Source: Hirundichthys speculiger (Eukaryota > Chordata > Actinopteri > Beloniformes > Exocoetidae). From it: a stretch of DNA of 64,000 bases. A program made the translations under genes and the position numbers. Where the stretch lies: assembly GCA_018398805.1 (NCBI GenBank), contig JAGFBZ010000814.1, positions 2,350,001 to 2,414,000 on the forward strand, given 5' to 3'. Positions 1 through 11,299 of the stretch are shown piece by piece; position 1 is the first letter of the stretch; each line of letters begins with the position of its first letter. A model generated the notes under the pieces. It did no database searches and was not told where the DNA came from. It saw only the letters and a list, made by a program, of their open reading frames with translations.

Positions 1-2597
1 CCCCAGTTTCCTCCTGGGTAACTATGGATAGAGATGTGACATGTCAGCAGCTGCAGTTTTATCTGCAGTTCTATCCAAAAACCATATATATATATATATT
101 TTTTTGGAAACTGACTTCTCCCCCTGATCGGCCCCCAGTCTGGAGCCCCCAGCCTGCAGAACAGGCCTCTCCCTGCTCCTCTCCAACCAATCACAGAATT
201 GGTGACACCCAGTTACCCACCCCTTCATACCACATGGCCAATGCATTTCAGCCCAGGGGCACACCTTTCACTCAGATTCTTGTTTTTCTGTCTCGTCTGG
301 TTTAGATAGAGATGTGTGCTCTGCATTTCTGTGTGTGCCAATATTGTTTTTGCTCTTACATATACTGAGTTACTTAGCAGAGTCAGAAATTAAAGGTCTG
401 CTTCTGGAGTTGTGCTCCCTTTGCTTTGTTTCCCCTTTCTCTTTTTGAGGTGAGTCTTGCCATTGTGTTGTGATTTAGACTAGTTTCCTGTCCAGATGTT
501 TTGTTTAATTGTTGTACAGCCCGGAAATCAGGTTAAAAAATGTGGTAGGAACTATCTTTGTGATCAAGAATGTGTTTTGCCTACATGCATATTGAGTTTC
601 TGCTTTGACTAGATCGTTATCGTTGCTGCCTTTGCTGAGTGTAGGTATGAAAGCCAGAAACATTTCTCTGTTGTAGATGGTGTGTACAACTGAATGCTGT
701 ATGTATGAGAACAATCAAAAATACAACCCCTATGAACTTTTGGGTAACAATGCTGACATTGTGACACTTTTTCACTATATGTCTCGACTACTTTAGATCT
801 ATCCCTTTTTTGGTCTCTTGTCCTCAGTTCTATTGTATTCTTCTTATTTGGCCAAGACTTTTCATGTGTTTTGTGATTGCATGTCAGAGAGGGGAAGGGT
901 GGAGGAGAGCATGAGGAAAACTCAGAGGTTGTGATTCAGAGATCTGTTTTCAATTTGAACCATCTCATTGATGGAGAGGAAAGACCCTTAGCTTTTCTTT
1001 TATTTGCATATTTGTTATCTGCCGTGTCCTTCTGAAGCCAATATATGAAGTGAAAAAAAGTTTCTAAAGCTGAAATACAGTTTACATCAATGCATAAATG
1101 CATGAAGCTTTTGAAACCTCTCTAAAGACATTTGATATTGTAACGATTGTTCACACTGAACTGTACATGGTAAATTTTAGGACAATGCAGCTGGTAATAC
1201 ATTACATTATTTTTACTTTCTTCTGTTTGTTAAAAAAAAAAACACATCATGGCAACAGCATTTTTCTACTCCATAGTCATTATTATGTGTTGGATCCATT
1301 GTACAGGACAGTAGAGTACATTAGTTTATCTAATTACTAATGTTCAACTTCTTATGGACTCCACATCCATTCATTTACAACAGTATAACCAAATGCAAGA
1401 CCCCTACATGATGTATACTGTACCAAAAAAAAAAAACAAAAAAAAAACCTGGTGAATTAATTGACCTGTTGCAGGTGCACACTAAAAAGTAAGTTTCTAG
1501 GTGTTACTACAGGTGTCACAGTTGGAAGAGTCAATCAGGTTTAGCTGGCTGACAAGCAGGCAACAGGTGGAAGGCTTGAAACTACACCTGCTCTGACTCA
1601 CTTGTACCTGGCGAACCAGTTCAGTGATAGTAAACACCCTCAGATCTAAAGTTACGTCACTTTGTGGCTTTCAACACACCAACATTTGACAGCCTACATT
1701 ATGATATATTCAATTATTTTGTTTTTAAAACTTGCTTGTAAAACCAAACCATTGTTCTTATTATGTGACAGTGTGTCTGTAAGTGAAAGCTTTCTCTCTT
1801 TTTCTGCCTATTTTCCTTTCCTTTTCTGCATAGTAATGGCCATAATGTACATAGTTGGTAGTCCTTACAAGTTCAAGTCATATTTTTTTTTCTTTTCCAA
1901 AGAAGAGGGGGGATAGTTTTAGTTGATTATTAGTATAAAAGCCATCTATTTTTTTTTTCACCATATGAAATGCATGAATCATTTTTATTTTTATAATTAT
2001 GGTTACTGAAGGATATAGACACTCCTATCTTATTACGTCAGTTGCTAGTCTTATGACTCTTTTGTTTTTGCCTTGAGACTGCTGAGTTATGGCAGTAGGA
2101 TCCTGTTTAGCATATGCTGTGTCTTTTGAGACTATTTTGTCTCCTCCTTCTGGTGTGCAGTCTACTTGTGGTGGGAAAAATTATTGTCTGTTCTAGCCTC
2201 TACAAGACTAAGGAGTCTGAGTAAGATAAACAATCAACCTTAAATAACAAGACTTGGAGATGGCTAGATTTCAGTGAATTCATTCTCCATTTGCATGCAA
2301 AAGAGGTCAGATCTGCACCTCAGCAGGCGATTGCGAGAAATGACAACTTGACAGTGAAAGAGTAAGCTTTAACAGAACGTCCAAGACCAAACATTGAGAT
2401 TGGACTCCTGCCCCGCACCCATGATGCCGTCACACAGGAGAAACCTAGTTAGATAGGAGGAATATATCAGAAATGATATCATACATGCTCTGAACAAACA
2501 GTTCCCTGTGACCTCTAGACCTCAAAGCGCCAATTCTACCATAACACTACTATAAATGCAGTAACCTGTGACATGTTGTTATGACTTTCCCCTGCAG
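1..2597. other. Non-coding sequence left of the first visible pdlim2 exon
   Basis: This is presumably pdlim2 intron, because the PDZ-domain exons that the family needs are not seen here and should lie to the left of the window. It is AT-rich, with a (TA)n run at about 84-99 and A-rich runs near 1232 and 1426-1448. A proline-rich open stretch at about 120-260 has no convincing splice donor. I see no RNA gene or transposon boundary that I can support. Confidence 0.5.
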
Positions 2598-2746
2598 CAG
2601 TTCCAGTACTGAGTTTGTCATGCAGAAGTTTGACAAGGACTCAGAGGTGTACAAGATGATTCAGGAGAACAAGGAATACCGCACAGCACCCCGTCAGTCT
2701 AACACATTTAAAATGCTACAAGAGGTCCTGGAGGCTGATGAGAAAG
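2598..2746 (+). CDS. pdlim2: pdlim2 exon: pre-LIM conserved linker
   Basis: The acceptor is cccctgcag, with a second AG three bases later at 2599-2600 that would give a one-codon shorter exon. The donor is aaag/gtaaag. The exon ends after the first base of a codon, which is completed by AG of the next exon to give Glu. The intron 2747-3433 shows no feature apart from a pyrimidine tract before its acceptor. Confidence 0.82.
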
Positions 2747-4207
2747 GTAAAGTAGTCCCCATTACAATGATATATATAAACAGTTAAATCTACTGAAATA
2801 AGTATTTGTAATTAGTTAAAGTTGGATGTTGTCCTAAAAAATTATGAACTGAAATATGAACAACTGATGGAATAATTCATAGACAGAATATGCTGAGCTG
2901 AAACACTGCATGCATTTTGTAGTTGGTGAGTTTTGTCCTTGGGACTACTATCCCCCTTTTTTTCAGGATCTGTTTGCATCAAATGCAACGTAATTTATAT
3001 CCTCTCCTGCGCCTGTTTTCTGGCTGCGTATGTCTTCACACAATTCCAATCAAATATTTATCAAGCAGAAGAAGGGTGTGCGAGTTATTCCCTTTCATGT
3101 GGTCATCACCTGTACTAGATGGAGAGAACATCCCTCTCCATCCCTGTGAGTGGATCAGATTGTAAACCTCATTGTGGAATACCTGTTGGTCTTCCACTCT
3201 TTGATTTGATTTAATGTTGTGAAAATAGATCTACATAGTGATATTCTTTTATGATGCGTAATGATGAATGTTTGGAAGCCTGTCCTCTAAAGCATTTCCA
3301 TGCATGATGAACTCTGACTGGTAAGAGATGCAAACAAGCTCCACTTACAGAAAGCAGTTAAGATGATCTGTGTTGATGCGAGAAACAGTGTCAGAACATC
3401 CCCATAAGCATCTGTGTTTGTGTGTGTCTCCAGAGGCAGCATTGCGATTTCCAGGGAAACTTTCACCCAACACCCCGAAACCAAACGCATCAGTGGGAGG
3501 AGTCAGCAAACACCACACCTGTGAGAAGTGTGGCGTCAGCATTGTGTAAGTCCCCAGTCACTTCCTGTCACATAAGTGGAATGACAGTTTGGTTTGCAAA
3601 AGGGAAAAAAATATATTTACAGGGCCAAGAAGAAATGAATTGTGTGTGATTGAGGTATTAATTTATCCTCTTGAAATGTTAAATGAATTTAGCACTTTTA
3701 AAAACATACTTTCAAATTTCTTAACAGTATAAATACGAAGTATAACCCATAGTCCGAAAAAGAATAAGAAGAAAGAATGGAGAAAAAAGACACGCAATAG
3801 ATGGACCCTTAACTCTTATGATTTATGTGTTTATTGCATGTCCTAAGTTCTAATATAAGACATAAGCACAAAAATATTTGCAGTGACTTTTCACTGTTTT
3901 CTCTAAACACTTTCTGTGTTGAACTTTGGAACTCTCCATCTGGTTTGCTTTGTAAGTGAACAAAACCATTTGACCTTGTTTGCCTGGTGTCTCACTCCTC
4001 TCGTCTGTCTACAGGACACAGGCGGTGCGAATCATGGATGATCACTTCCGCCACCCAGAGTGCTACACTTGCACAGATTGTGGGCTCAACCTCCGGATGA
4101 GAGGTCACTTTTGGGTTGGAGATGTGATGTACTGTGAGAAGCATGCCAAAGAGAGGTACCAGGGCCCGGGAAGTTCTCCTCGAGCCACTGTGTCCCATCC
4201 CCAATGA
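2598..4207 (+). CDS. pdlim2: PDLIM2 (PDZ and LIM domain protein 2, mystique/SLIM), 3' part of the gene
   Basis: Three exons (2598-2746, 3434-3545, 4015-4207) join in frame with consensus GT and AG sites and give about 150 residues ending at a TGA (4205-4207). The first exon encodes the conserved linker block found before the LIM domain in this family (DKDSEVYKMIQENKEYR, then APRQS and KMLQEVLEADE). The next two encode a single C-terminal LIM domain: CEKCGVSIV, then HFRHPECYTCTDCGLNL, RGHFWVGD and YCEKHAKERY. The zinc ligands C-x2-C, H-x2-C, C-x2-C and C-x2-H can all be placed. The RGHFWVGD segment fits PDLIM2 better than PDLIM1, 3 or 4 as I recall them. Family knowledge: PDLIM2 binds actin-associated proteins through its PDZ domain and has been described as a nuclear ubiquitin-ligase adaptor for NF-kB p65 and STATs. 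The PDZ exons are outside the window, so the gene is cut at its 5' side. No frame break is seen. Confidence 0.85.
3434..3545 (+). CDS. pdlim2: pdlim2 exon: linker end and first LIM cysteines
   Basis: The acceptor is tgtgtctccag and the donor is attgt/gtaagt. The exon encodes a Pro/Asn/Ser-rich linker (FPGKLSPNTPKPNASVGG) and then the first half of zinc finger 1 (CEKCGVSIV). The second codon position is split at the donor and restored in the next exon. The following intron, 3546-4014, is AT-rich and shows nothing recognisable. Confidence 0.85.
4015..4207 (+). CDS. pdlim2: pdlim2 terminal coding exon: rest of the LIM domain
   Basis: The acceptor is cgtctgtctacag. The exon carries the remaining LIM zinc ligands (H and C in HPEC, C-x2-C in CTDC, and CEKH) and a short tail ending GSSPRATVSHPQ before TGA. 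The C-terminus is somewhat longer than the human tail as I recall it, and it is serine/proline-rich. Confidence 0.87.
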
Positions 4208-5360
4208 GTCCGCCACACTTGCTCTTGCTCTGGACAAGGAGTACTGCTTATCTGCCTGAAACACCTCCTTATTTGACTCATTGATAGACTTTGGGTTGAT
4301 GCATAGGAGTGGACATTAGAGGAATTCATTTCTAATCACATTTAACCATATTTTGCAATATTATGATACACTTTTTTTTTTGCTTTACTTGTAACTGTAA
4401 GAGAATTAGGGTTTTGTTTTTCAAATGGCCCAGTCTTTATGCTCTCTTTCGGCTGTTCATGGCTCTTAACAATTCACAGCTGCTATGGACTGAAGCCACA
4501 TTACATGTCAGTGCCAGATTTGCATAACACCAGTGCTTTAAAAAACCCAACAGGACTGAGGATGAGGATCTCCATTTGAATTTCCTGCTGACGCAAAGGG
4601 ACCAAAATTGAACAGATTCTGCATGCCGTTTTAAAGACATACTGTATGTACACGAGTGTTGTGTGAGGGTGTATGAGTACATACTTTCACATGCAAAAGT
4701 GTGGTGGCTTCTTCATACTTTCCCTTCTTATGTGTGCATGACTGCGTGTATGTGCGTGCAGATCAGCTAAAGAGAGAGAGAAAGGTGGGGTGAAGTAACT
4801 GAATTTTGTGTAACATTCAGGCCAAAAGCCTTTGACTTTATTTGTATTTCTTTCATAAGCTGAATTTATTAGTAAAAGTTAATTGGTTTGATAATCCAAC
4901 TACTGTGGCCACCTTATCTTGAGATGACTATAAATGGCTATTTAGAAACCCTAACTAACATAACATGCAGGTTTTGAGGCTGTGGGGCGAAGCCAAAGTA
5001 CCTGGAGTGAACCCATGGAGGCACAGGGATAACACGCAAACCCCTCACAGAAAAGTTGAGAAGCCATTTCTAACCCAACAGCACCATGCTGCCCTAGCAG
5101 GGAAGTGATGACAAAGGGATAAAAAAAAGAAAAACTTGCTTACTTGCTTGGATACATTCTTTCTTTGGAGGGACTAGAGATTCATTTAGTATAGAAATAT
5201 TTTTGATGGTTTTGTAATTAAAATGTTTTCTATAATATAGATCATTTAAAATGCATAATGTATGCACAGGAATTTAGTGTTAAAGAATTTATACTAGTCC
5301 AGTTAGAGCAGTACTCAGAGATACACTTTAATGTTCATATTTCATGTGGCACTTAATAAA
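4208..5360 (+). other. pdlim2: Probable pdlim2 3' UTR with poly(A) signal AATAAA at 5355-5360
   Basis: Sequence after the stop is non-coding and AT-rich. The first AATAAA I find is at 5355-5360, which would give a 3' UTR of about 1.15 kb. The interval includes a degraded interspersed repeat at about 4981-5097. The end point is inferred only from the hexamer. Confidence 0.4.
4981..5097. repeat. Degraded remnant of a common fish interspersed repeat
   Basis: The stretch resembles the right-hand part of the repeat at 14460-14780. It keeps decayed versions of the 'acctggagtgaaccca', 'acacgcaaac' and 'ctcacagaaa' blocks, in the same order. It is weakly preserved and the family name is not assigned. 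Confidence 0.4.
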
Positions 5361-5904
5361 ATTGCACAACCTGAACCCTCTTGATGTGATTATGCTTATG
5401 TTGAAAAGTGTGTTTAAAGTGTCAATTTTCTCATCATCATTGTTTATTTTATTTTGGAGCATAGCATTTCTGCCTACCTAAAATCAGATTAGCAATGACT
5501 ATTGGCTCCTCAAAGTGTTTAAACATAAATTATTTTGTCAGGTTTTGGCTTGACCAAACCATTTTCCACATCTTTGCAATAAAACATGGATGTAAATAAG
5601 TACAATAACAATGCTTCAATTCTAAGGGGACTTAATTACTCCTTCAATGAATACACGACTAATCCCATCCTTTTCTGCTCACTTCAAATGTCTGCTTTAT
5701 TAGGGCCCAGTCATTTTAAATGTAAAAACATATAGGGATCATATCAGAATTCTCCCATTTGTTACAAAGAGGCCTCCGAAGTCATCTTTGTTGGTAATGC
5801 GTTTTCACCTATGCCTTTTAGAGTACATTATAACTAAGACTGCACTTACAAACCAGAAAAACTAACTGTACCAAAAAGTTTTTCTTTCAACCCCCAAGTT
5901 TTTC

Positions 5905-5926
5905 TTATGCCAAAGAGTTGGCATAA
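5905..5926. repeat. Short perfect hairpin, 9-bp arms
   Basis: TTATGCCAA (5905-5913) and TTGGCATAA (5918-5926) are perfect reverse complements around the 4-nt loop agag. The stem is short and AT-rich at its base, so chance is a reasonable explanation. Confidence 0.5.
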
Positions 5927-6533
5927 AATTATCGAATAATTAAAAAAGATATGTAATTCACTCTGCTTACCAGGAGGAGGCAGCATCGCTACGATTTCAA
6001 ATGTCAGTCTGCTTGTTGAAGCCAGGAAAGGGAGGAGAAATGGAGCCGCTACTGCTGTGCCAAATCACTACATCTATTCTTAATCACATCTTGTGAAATA
6101 AAATGTCAATTTTAGACATTTCAAGTTTAATTACAGCAGTGGAAAAATTTGGTAATTGACTGTTTTTGTACAGGTTAAATAAATTGTGAGTACATGTAAG
6201 AACACAAATACAGAGGGAGGGAAAGGAAAATATCCAGCAGTGGTTTTTATAATACCAAATGTAACACTGTTCTGGAAGACTACAATTGACAGAAGATGTG
6301 GTAGCAGGTCAGGGTGAAAGGGTTGGGTGTAAAAGAAGCAACCACCAAAGGCTTAATGTTTTTCTTTTTTTCTCTCTCCAAGCAAGGTTAGATTCACTCA
6401 TTTGTGTCAAACTCTCAGGATCCTCAGTTTAAAACAAAATGCATACATTTGAAGAAAATCTCTTTCTATATTTACGGAGGATATTTTGTGTTGGTTTAGG
6501 GAGTTTGAGGAAATACAAGTGCATAAAATATCA

Positions 6534-6595
6534 GGACTGACTGATTTACTGTCAGGCGCTCAGAAGGGATTTGTGTGTGCTGCTAATCATGCCAC
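6534..6595. repeat. 62-bp direct repeat, copy A
   Basis: This aligns without gaps to 7596-7657 with 55 of 62 identical bases by eye. Shared blocks include actgtcagg, tgtgtgctgct and atcatgccac. It is either a duplicated non-coding element or two copies of an interspersed repeat that I do not recognise. Confidence 0.65.
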
Positions 6596-7595
6596 AATGA
6601 CCAGACTGTTAGTCATTTAGAAATGACCTTCAGGCCTCATGCAGTGTCATCACACGCTTAGAAAACACATGAGAAATTGTCATGGCACCCTAATCAATAT
6701 GTCCAACATTAAAGATGATAACATACAATAATAATAAAGGGATATTTGGGAAGGAAAACCACTGCCCTCTCAGTGTTGACAGATGCTACATCCAGAAATG
6801 TAACCTGAAACTCTTTTTATTTTTTAATTATTTTTTTATACACAAGATAGAAGCCATATATTCACTCTGCAGAAATGCTTTCTGGGAGCAAGCTCACCTC
6901 GGATGGAAAGACACATGCTCTGCAGTCAAGGGTCCATGTTTCAGTTTGTTTTAAGAAGAAGAAAAAAAATTGCATTACATATGCCAAAGACAAAAAATGT
7001 CGTGCTGGCTGCTGTTAGTGGAAGGCGCAAATTCCTGGATGTGTTGTGCAATAACAGTCATCAGTTTCCAAAGACATGGGTGACTGTGTGGAGGTATTAC
7101 TGATGCAGAAACTTTCATTGGAATTTTGGTAAAACGTCAACACTGTCAAGGAGATGTCTTTTCCTGGGAGATCTGTGGGTCTTTTATTAGGACTCTTGAC
7201 TGTCTTACCTGCAGTCCAGAGCCGTCGCCTGCATGGAGCATTGCAAAAAGGACAAGCAGACGACGATGACCACAGACTGTTGAGCAGCAAAAGTATTTTA
7301 TACAGCAAGAATGGATGTATTTGTCTTGCAAAAGGGAGTAACTTGCATCATAATTTGTAATAATTTCCTTTGTTGTTGACTCTGTTAAAAGTTAAAATGA
7401 CCAAACAAATTTCAGATTTAAATTTTTGTTTGTTTAGAAAAAAATCCTAACTTTTGGAATAGGGTTTGTAGTTCTTAATGGCCAACAGATATTTAGCATT
7501 GAAAACATGATGCCTTATTATGTCAAAGCAGTATGCTTAATTTCCTCATAAGTTGTTCATTTAAACCATTTGTTGAGGAAATGCCCAGAGCAGAA

Positions 7596-7657
7596 GGACT
7601 GACTGGTATACTGTCAGGAGCTCAGGAAGGATTTATGTGTGCTGCTGATCATGCCAC
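7596..7657. repeat. 62-bp direct repeat, copy B
   Basis: This is the partner of 6534-6595, in the same orientation and offset by 1062 bp, with no indels between the copies. The flanks do not seem to continue the similarity. Confidence 0.65.
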
Positions 7658-9044
7658 CAGATGTCAGGGGTTCTACAGGAAAGACTGAGCCACAGCCCAG
7701 GGCTTCCTGGCTGGAAGTTTTCTTTTGTTTATCCATTGGCAGAAACACAATCCTGAGCTTTTCCTCAATCTCAGCGGTCACTTGGCCAGTTTTTGTGATT
7801 TTGTCTGAATCATATTTATTAGATTCTTTCCTCTCCATCATGTGAACTGGAAGACATTAATGAACATCCTATAACCATGAAGCAATACTCTTATGATCTG
7901 TCATCTCACATAGGTGTCAAAAACTGGCAGAATTTATATGAAAATCAAGGCCAAGACATTATCTCAGTACTGCTTCTTGTGCCTCAAAGCCTTTCTGCTC
8001 TCTCAATCCTCTCTTCTTTCTCAATACCCCACCTGGAATGCAGTCCAGATGTGGAACAGGGAAAGGAGAGATTGCTTGCTTAGCTATAAGAAGCGAGGGG
8101 GCTGCAGAGTGCAGAGAGAGAAAATGTTGGAACGACATTAAAGTTTGTCTGGATGCCATTAAGTACAATTTGATGTAATGTGCAGTTTGGGACGTGACAT
8201 CTAAAATGGAAACTGTGCTCTCCAGATGAGATTTTGGTGGTGGGGGTGGGGGGGGTGTTGTACTTGCCTTATTTAACAGCTTGGATAAACAGCCCTCTGT
8301 TTCATTGCTGAGCAGGCGCCCATCTACCACTTGTGCTTTCTTTCAATAATCATGCCGGCCCTCAGAGCCCGCTCCAGTGTACAGTATCATATGCAGGAAT
8401 AACAAACCGGGGGTCCGTTGTGCAGTTCAGAACACAGTGCTCCATTATATTGCCAGGCTGCTTGCATGACTGAGGGTCCAGCAGTTTGGATATGTCAGTG
8501 AATACACGTCAAGCCCAATTGCATAAAATCCCTTCTCAAAAGCTTTCCTGCTTCACCGTCTCATTTTGAAATGCTCTCCAGATTTGGATCGCCATGGTCT
8601 CCATCCTCCCAGGCCTCTCACACAGTGTGTCTAAAGGTATTTTTAAAACAGAAATTGCTTACCATACTTTGGGGAATTTTCCATACACAAAAGAGAAAAA
8701 CGTGAACCAGAGACCTTGGAGGGATGCTCTCTGGTGGTTGAGGATGCCATATCAAAGCAAATAAATACATTCTTTCAACAAAAGACCTGAGTTTCCCTCA
8801 AAGAAATTCTAAGTCAGTGGTTCTTAACCTTGTTGAAGATACTGAACCCCACCCGTTTCATTTGCGCATTCACCAAACTCTTATTTATTGAAAAATAAAA
8901 TATATTTTTTTCAAATTCAATCCATAGGTATATGTTTTATTAGTGCACAAAATGAATCATGCATTAACATCGCTGTGTTCAAAGAACAAAACCAATATAA
9001 TGCATGAACCACATGAATTACATACCTTAGTTATTTATTGTATT

Positions 9045-9150
9045 TTTCATTAATTTTCTGAACCCGCTTTATCCTCACTAGGGTCACGAGGGTCGCTGGA
9101 GCCTATCCCAGCCTGGAGCCTAACACACACTCATCACCTAATTTCCATCA
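9045..9150. repeat. Fish interspersed-repeat fragment nested in the hAT remnant
   Basis: The blocks cccgctttatcctcac, agggtcacgagggtcgctgg and agcctatcccagc match, in order, the left end of the family also seen reversed at 44246-44442. It interrupts the hAT element, so it probably arrived later. The exact edges are uncertain. Confidence 0.6.
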
Positions 9151-9181
9151 GGCTACAACTATAATGAATATTTGCTGCAAA

Positions 9182-9337
9182 TCAGTGTGACTTCTGCTGT
9201 TGCCTTTGAGAGACCAGTTCAGAAATGTGTGGTTTCACCTTGGCAAGTGCCACTCTCATGTCATTTTCAAAGCAAAGTCTGTTCCTTTTCTTAGTTTTTA
9301 TGTCCCGTATCCTTGAGAAGGATTGCTCCTGAGACCT
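9182..9337 (-). pseudogene. C-terminal fragment of a hAT transposase (ZBED/Buster-like)
   Basis: Reading the minus strand from about 9337 to the TGA at 9182-9184 gives 51 open codons. They include SQEQSFSRIRDIKTKKRN, then LCFENDMRVALAKVKPHISEL, then QRQQQKSH and a stop. The pattern LR-x-x-x-(K/P)I-x-x-L-(V)-x-x-(R/K)Q-x-Q-x-SH at the very C-terminus is typical of ZBED5-like and Buster hAT transposases as I recall them. Upstream the coding region is deleted. It is a dead fragment, although this piece has kept its frame. Confidence 0.7.
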
Positions 9338-9383
9338 CCACCGAACCCCAAGGGTTCCATCGAACCCAGGTTAAGAACCACTG

Positions 9384-10129
9384 GTCTAAGTGTATTTAAT
9401 CACAGCATTTCTGTGCAAGCACGCTCAGTAGATCTGTTAGCCGGTGTATTATATGTACACTTAGAACATAAATAAAATGTGGTATGCAAATAACACTCTG
9501 AGTCTCAGTTTTTTTTTTTCTCAAATGTTCATGTTGAACTTGTTTGGCTTATTAGATGTTACTGTTGCCATTACTGCTCACAAACTTGTATTAGTATTTA
9601 TGGGTAGCCTACTGTTGTCTGTGGTCTCCAAGTGGACAATCTCACAACTCTCATCATAGTTGTCAGTTTCTGTTGGGATCAAACTCAAAAATCTGCAGTA
9701 ATAGAATTTACTGAGGTCTTGACTATCTATAAAAGTCTTTGCTTCCTCTCCTTCCCTCTGATTGAATGGGCCACTCTTTGAACTGCTCAGCTACACAATA
9801 CACACAGGAGGCTTTCAAGCATTCATTCATAACTTTAGCTGCTCTCCCAGTCCAGGCACACACTCAAATCAAGACATTTCCTCTCTTCAAGATGGAAGCA
9901 ACTAACTCAAAACAAGATGTCATGTAAACAGCGGACCTTCTATTTTCCCAAATATGACCCTCTTTTCATCATTGTTAGGTCTTTTTGACATATTGCTTCC
10001 TCTTTGTGACTTCATAGTTTGGTCCTTTGTTGTTTTATTGTTGTAATATGGTGAATATTTACAATCAGTTTCTCTTAGAATAACTGAAAGAAAACTGAAG
10101 TTGTCGAGCTTTATTTTTTGACACCACTA
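9384..10129. other. adgra2: Intergenic sequence upstream of adgra2
   Basis: AT-rich sequence without a supportable gene. The distal adgra2 promoter would be expected towards the right end, where GC content rises from about 10140. I see no clear TATA box at a defensible position. Confidence 0.35.
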
Positions 10130-11045
10130 TTTAAAATTACGCACAAACCTATCCAGCAGCTGGGTGAAGTGATTCCAGGTGGGTTTAGCCGCTGGTGAGT
10201 TGTGAAAGCGGAGGCGCTAGGACCACGGGGACCAGAGCGCAGACGGAGACGGAATGGGCGCACTTGGGTAGTAACTGTGTAAGTTTGAGTGTGACAGAAG
10301 CAAGCTGGTAAAACCGCTTGATTTGGGGAATTACTGTACACGAGAGCCGAAGAAGACCAGGACAGTTCTTGAACGATCTTATATTTTATTTTTTTTTCTC
10401 CCTTTCCCCGTTTAAACTCAATTTTAAGCAGTGCGGGGATATGCGGAGATCTTCAAGATCGGGGGAAAAAACTGAAGAAAAACTCCCAGGAGCAGCGGAA
10501 TAACCGATAAAAGTAAAAAAAAAAAACAAAAAAAAAAAACTACTTTATTCTTATTCATATAAGTAACATTGCAGCTCTGGCTACGACTGTGACTGCTCAG
10601 CTGTGAATCCCTAGTTTGGCTTTTGGAGGGCAAGATAACGGCGATCTGGACACTCCCAAGAAACCTAAAAGAAATATAGATCTCTTCAGGTAATTAATAC
10701 AAACACCAACTCTTTTCCAGATATATGTTTTAGCTGTTATGACCCACTGGATGGACTCAAATCTTTTGGATATCACAGCATTTTGGACCGAAGAGCGTTG
10801 TGCGCCCTCACTGCCATGACATAACGGGACACTTGGAAAATCAGCGGTGCTGAATATTTCTGCGATGACCGGATGATTTGTGTTCATTGTTGAGCGGATG
10901 ATCCCCAGCTTTACCAAGAACAAGAAGGCCTGAGAGCTCATTTTATTTCTTTTTTCCCTGCCTACACCCTCTGAAAGTTTTATGGTGGAGATATGGGATG
11001 ACTGGAGGCGGAGGTGCAGCTGAGGTGAGATCCAGGCCAGGGACA
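10130..11045 (+). promoter_or_regulatory. adgra2: adgra2 proximal promoter and 5' leader
   Basis: GC content and CpG frequency rise around 10180-10260, as expected near a transcription start, but the start itself cannot be placed. The stretch before the coding ATG has many short upstream ORFs: 10441-10503, 10751-10819, 10865-10876, 10873-10893, 10898-10933, 10982-11023 and 10993-11001. Several are close to the coding start, and 10982-11023 overlaps the in-frame ATG at 10998. If transcribed, they could lower translation. The A-rich stretch at 10516-10540 is the only simple repeat. Confidence 0.5.
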
Positions 11046-11299
11046 ATGTTTGCGCCCGGCGTTGGCATCCTTCTGCTGCCGGGGCGTCTGGTACTGATGC
11101 TGCTCCTGCTGTCCGCCTCCGAGCCGAGGCTCTCCAAGGCTTGCCCCGGGCTGCTCGCCTCCACCACCGGCTGCAGCTGCACGGACAAGCACTCCAAACC
11201 GCACAACCCCCAAGCTGTGGGGAGAAGGGTCACCTGCAGCAAAGAGGAGCTGCTTGAACTCCCGGATGCCAGCTTGCTCCCCAACAGAACCACCACTCT
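11046..11299 (+). CDS. adgra2: adgra2 exon 1: signal peptide and LRR N-terminal cap
   Basis: The exon encodes a hydrophobic leader ([12 protein letters not shown]) followed by a cysteine-containing cap ([20 protein letters not shown]). The donor is ctct/gtgagt, leaving a Leu codon split after two bases. The same phase recurs at the LRR exon borders. The exon is GC-richer than the rest of the window. Confidence 0.92.

Larger units (their letters stand above)
5361..8814. other. Intergenic sequence between pdlim2 and adgra2, left part
   Basis: There is no coding region that I can support. It contains a small hairpin (5905-5926), a duplicated 62-bp sequence (6534-6595 and 7596-7657), and a G-rich run at about 8230-8258. 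The rest is AT-rich sequence without recognised repeats. Confidence 0.5.
8815..9383 (-). mobile_element. hAT-type DNA transposon remnant, about 569 bp
   Basis: The ends are a 15-bp perfect terminal inverted repeat: CAGTGGTTCTTAACC at 8815 and its reverse complement ending at 9383. The flanks TTCTAAGT (8807-8814) and GTCTAAGT (9384-9391) match at 7 of 8 bases, which fits the 8-bp target duplication of the hAT superfamily. The minus strand keeps the transposase C-terminus (see 9182-9337). The short length shows a large internal deletion, and another repeat fragment lies inside it at about 9045-9150. Superfamily assignment rests on the TIR, the target duplication and the peptide. Confidence 0.85.

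Noticed and set aside
120..260. Proline/serine-rich open stretch that could be a pdlim2 linker exon
   Set aside because: No convincing donor GT follows in the right place and no family-specific motif is present, so it cannot be supported as an exon.
10690..10720. GT...AG pair in the adgra2 leader
   Set aside because: It would be a 31-bp intron, which is too short to be spliced. Either site might pair with a distant partner, but I cannot show that.
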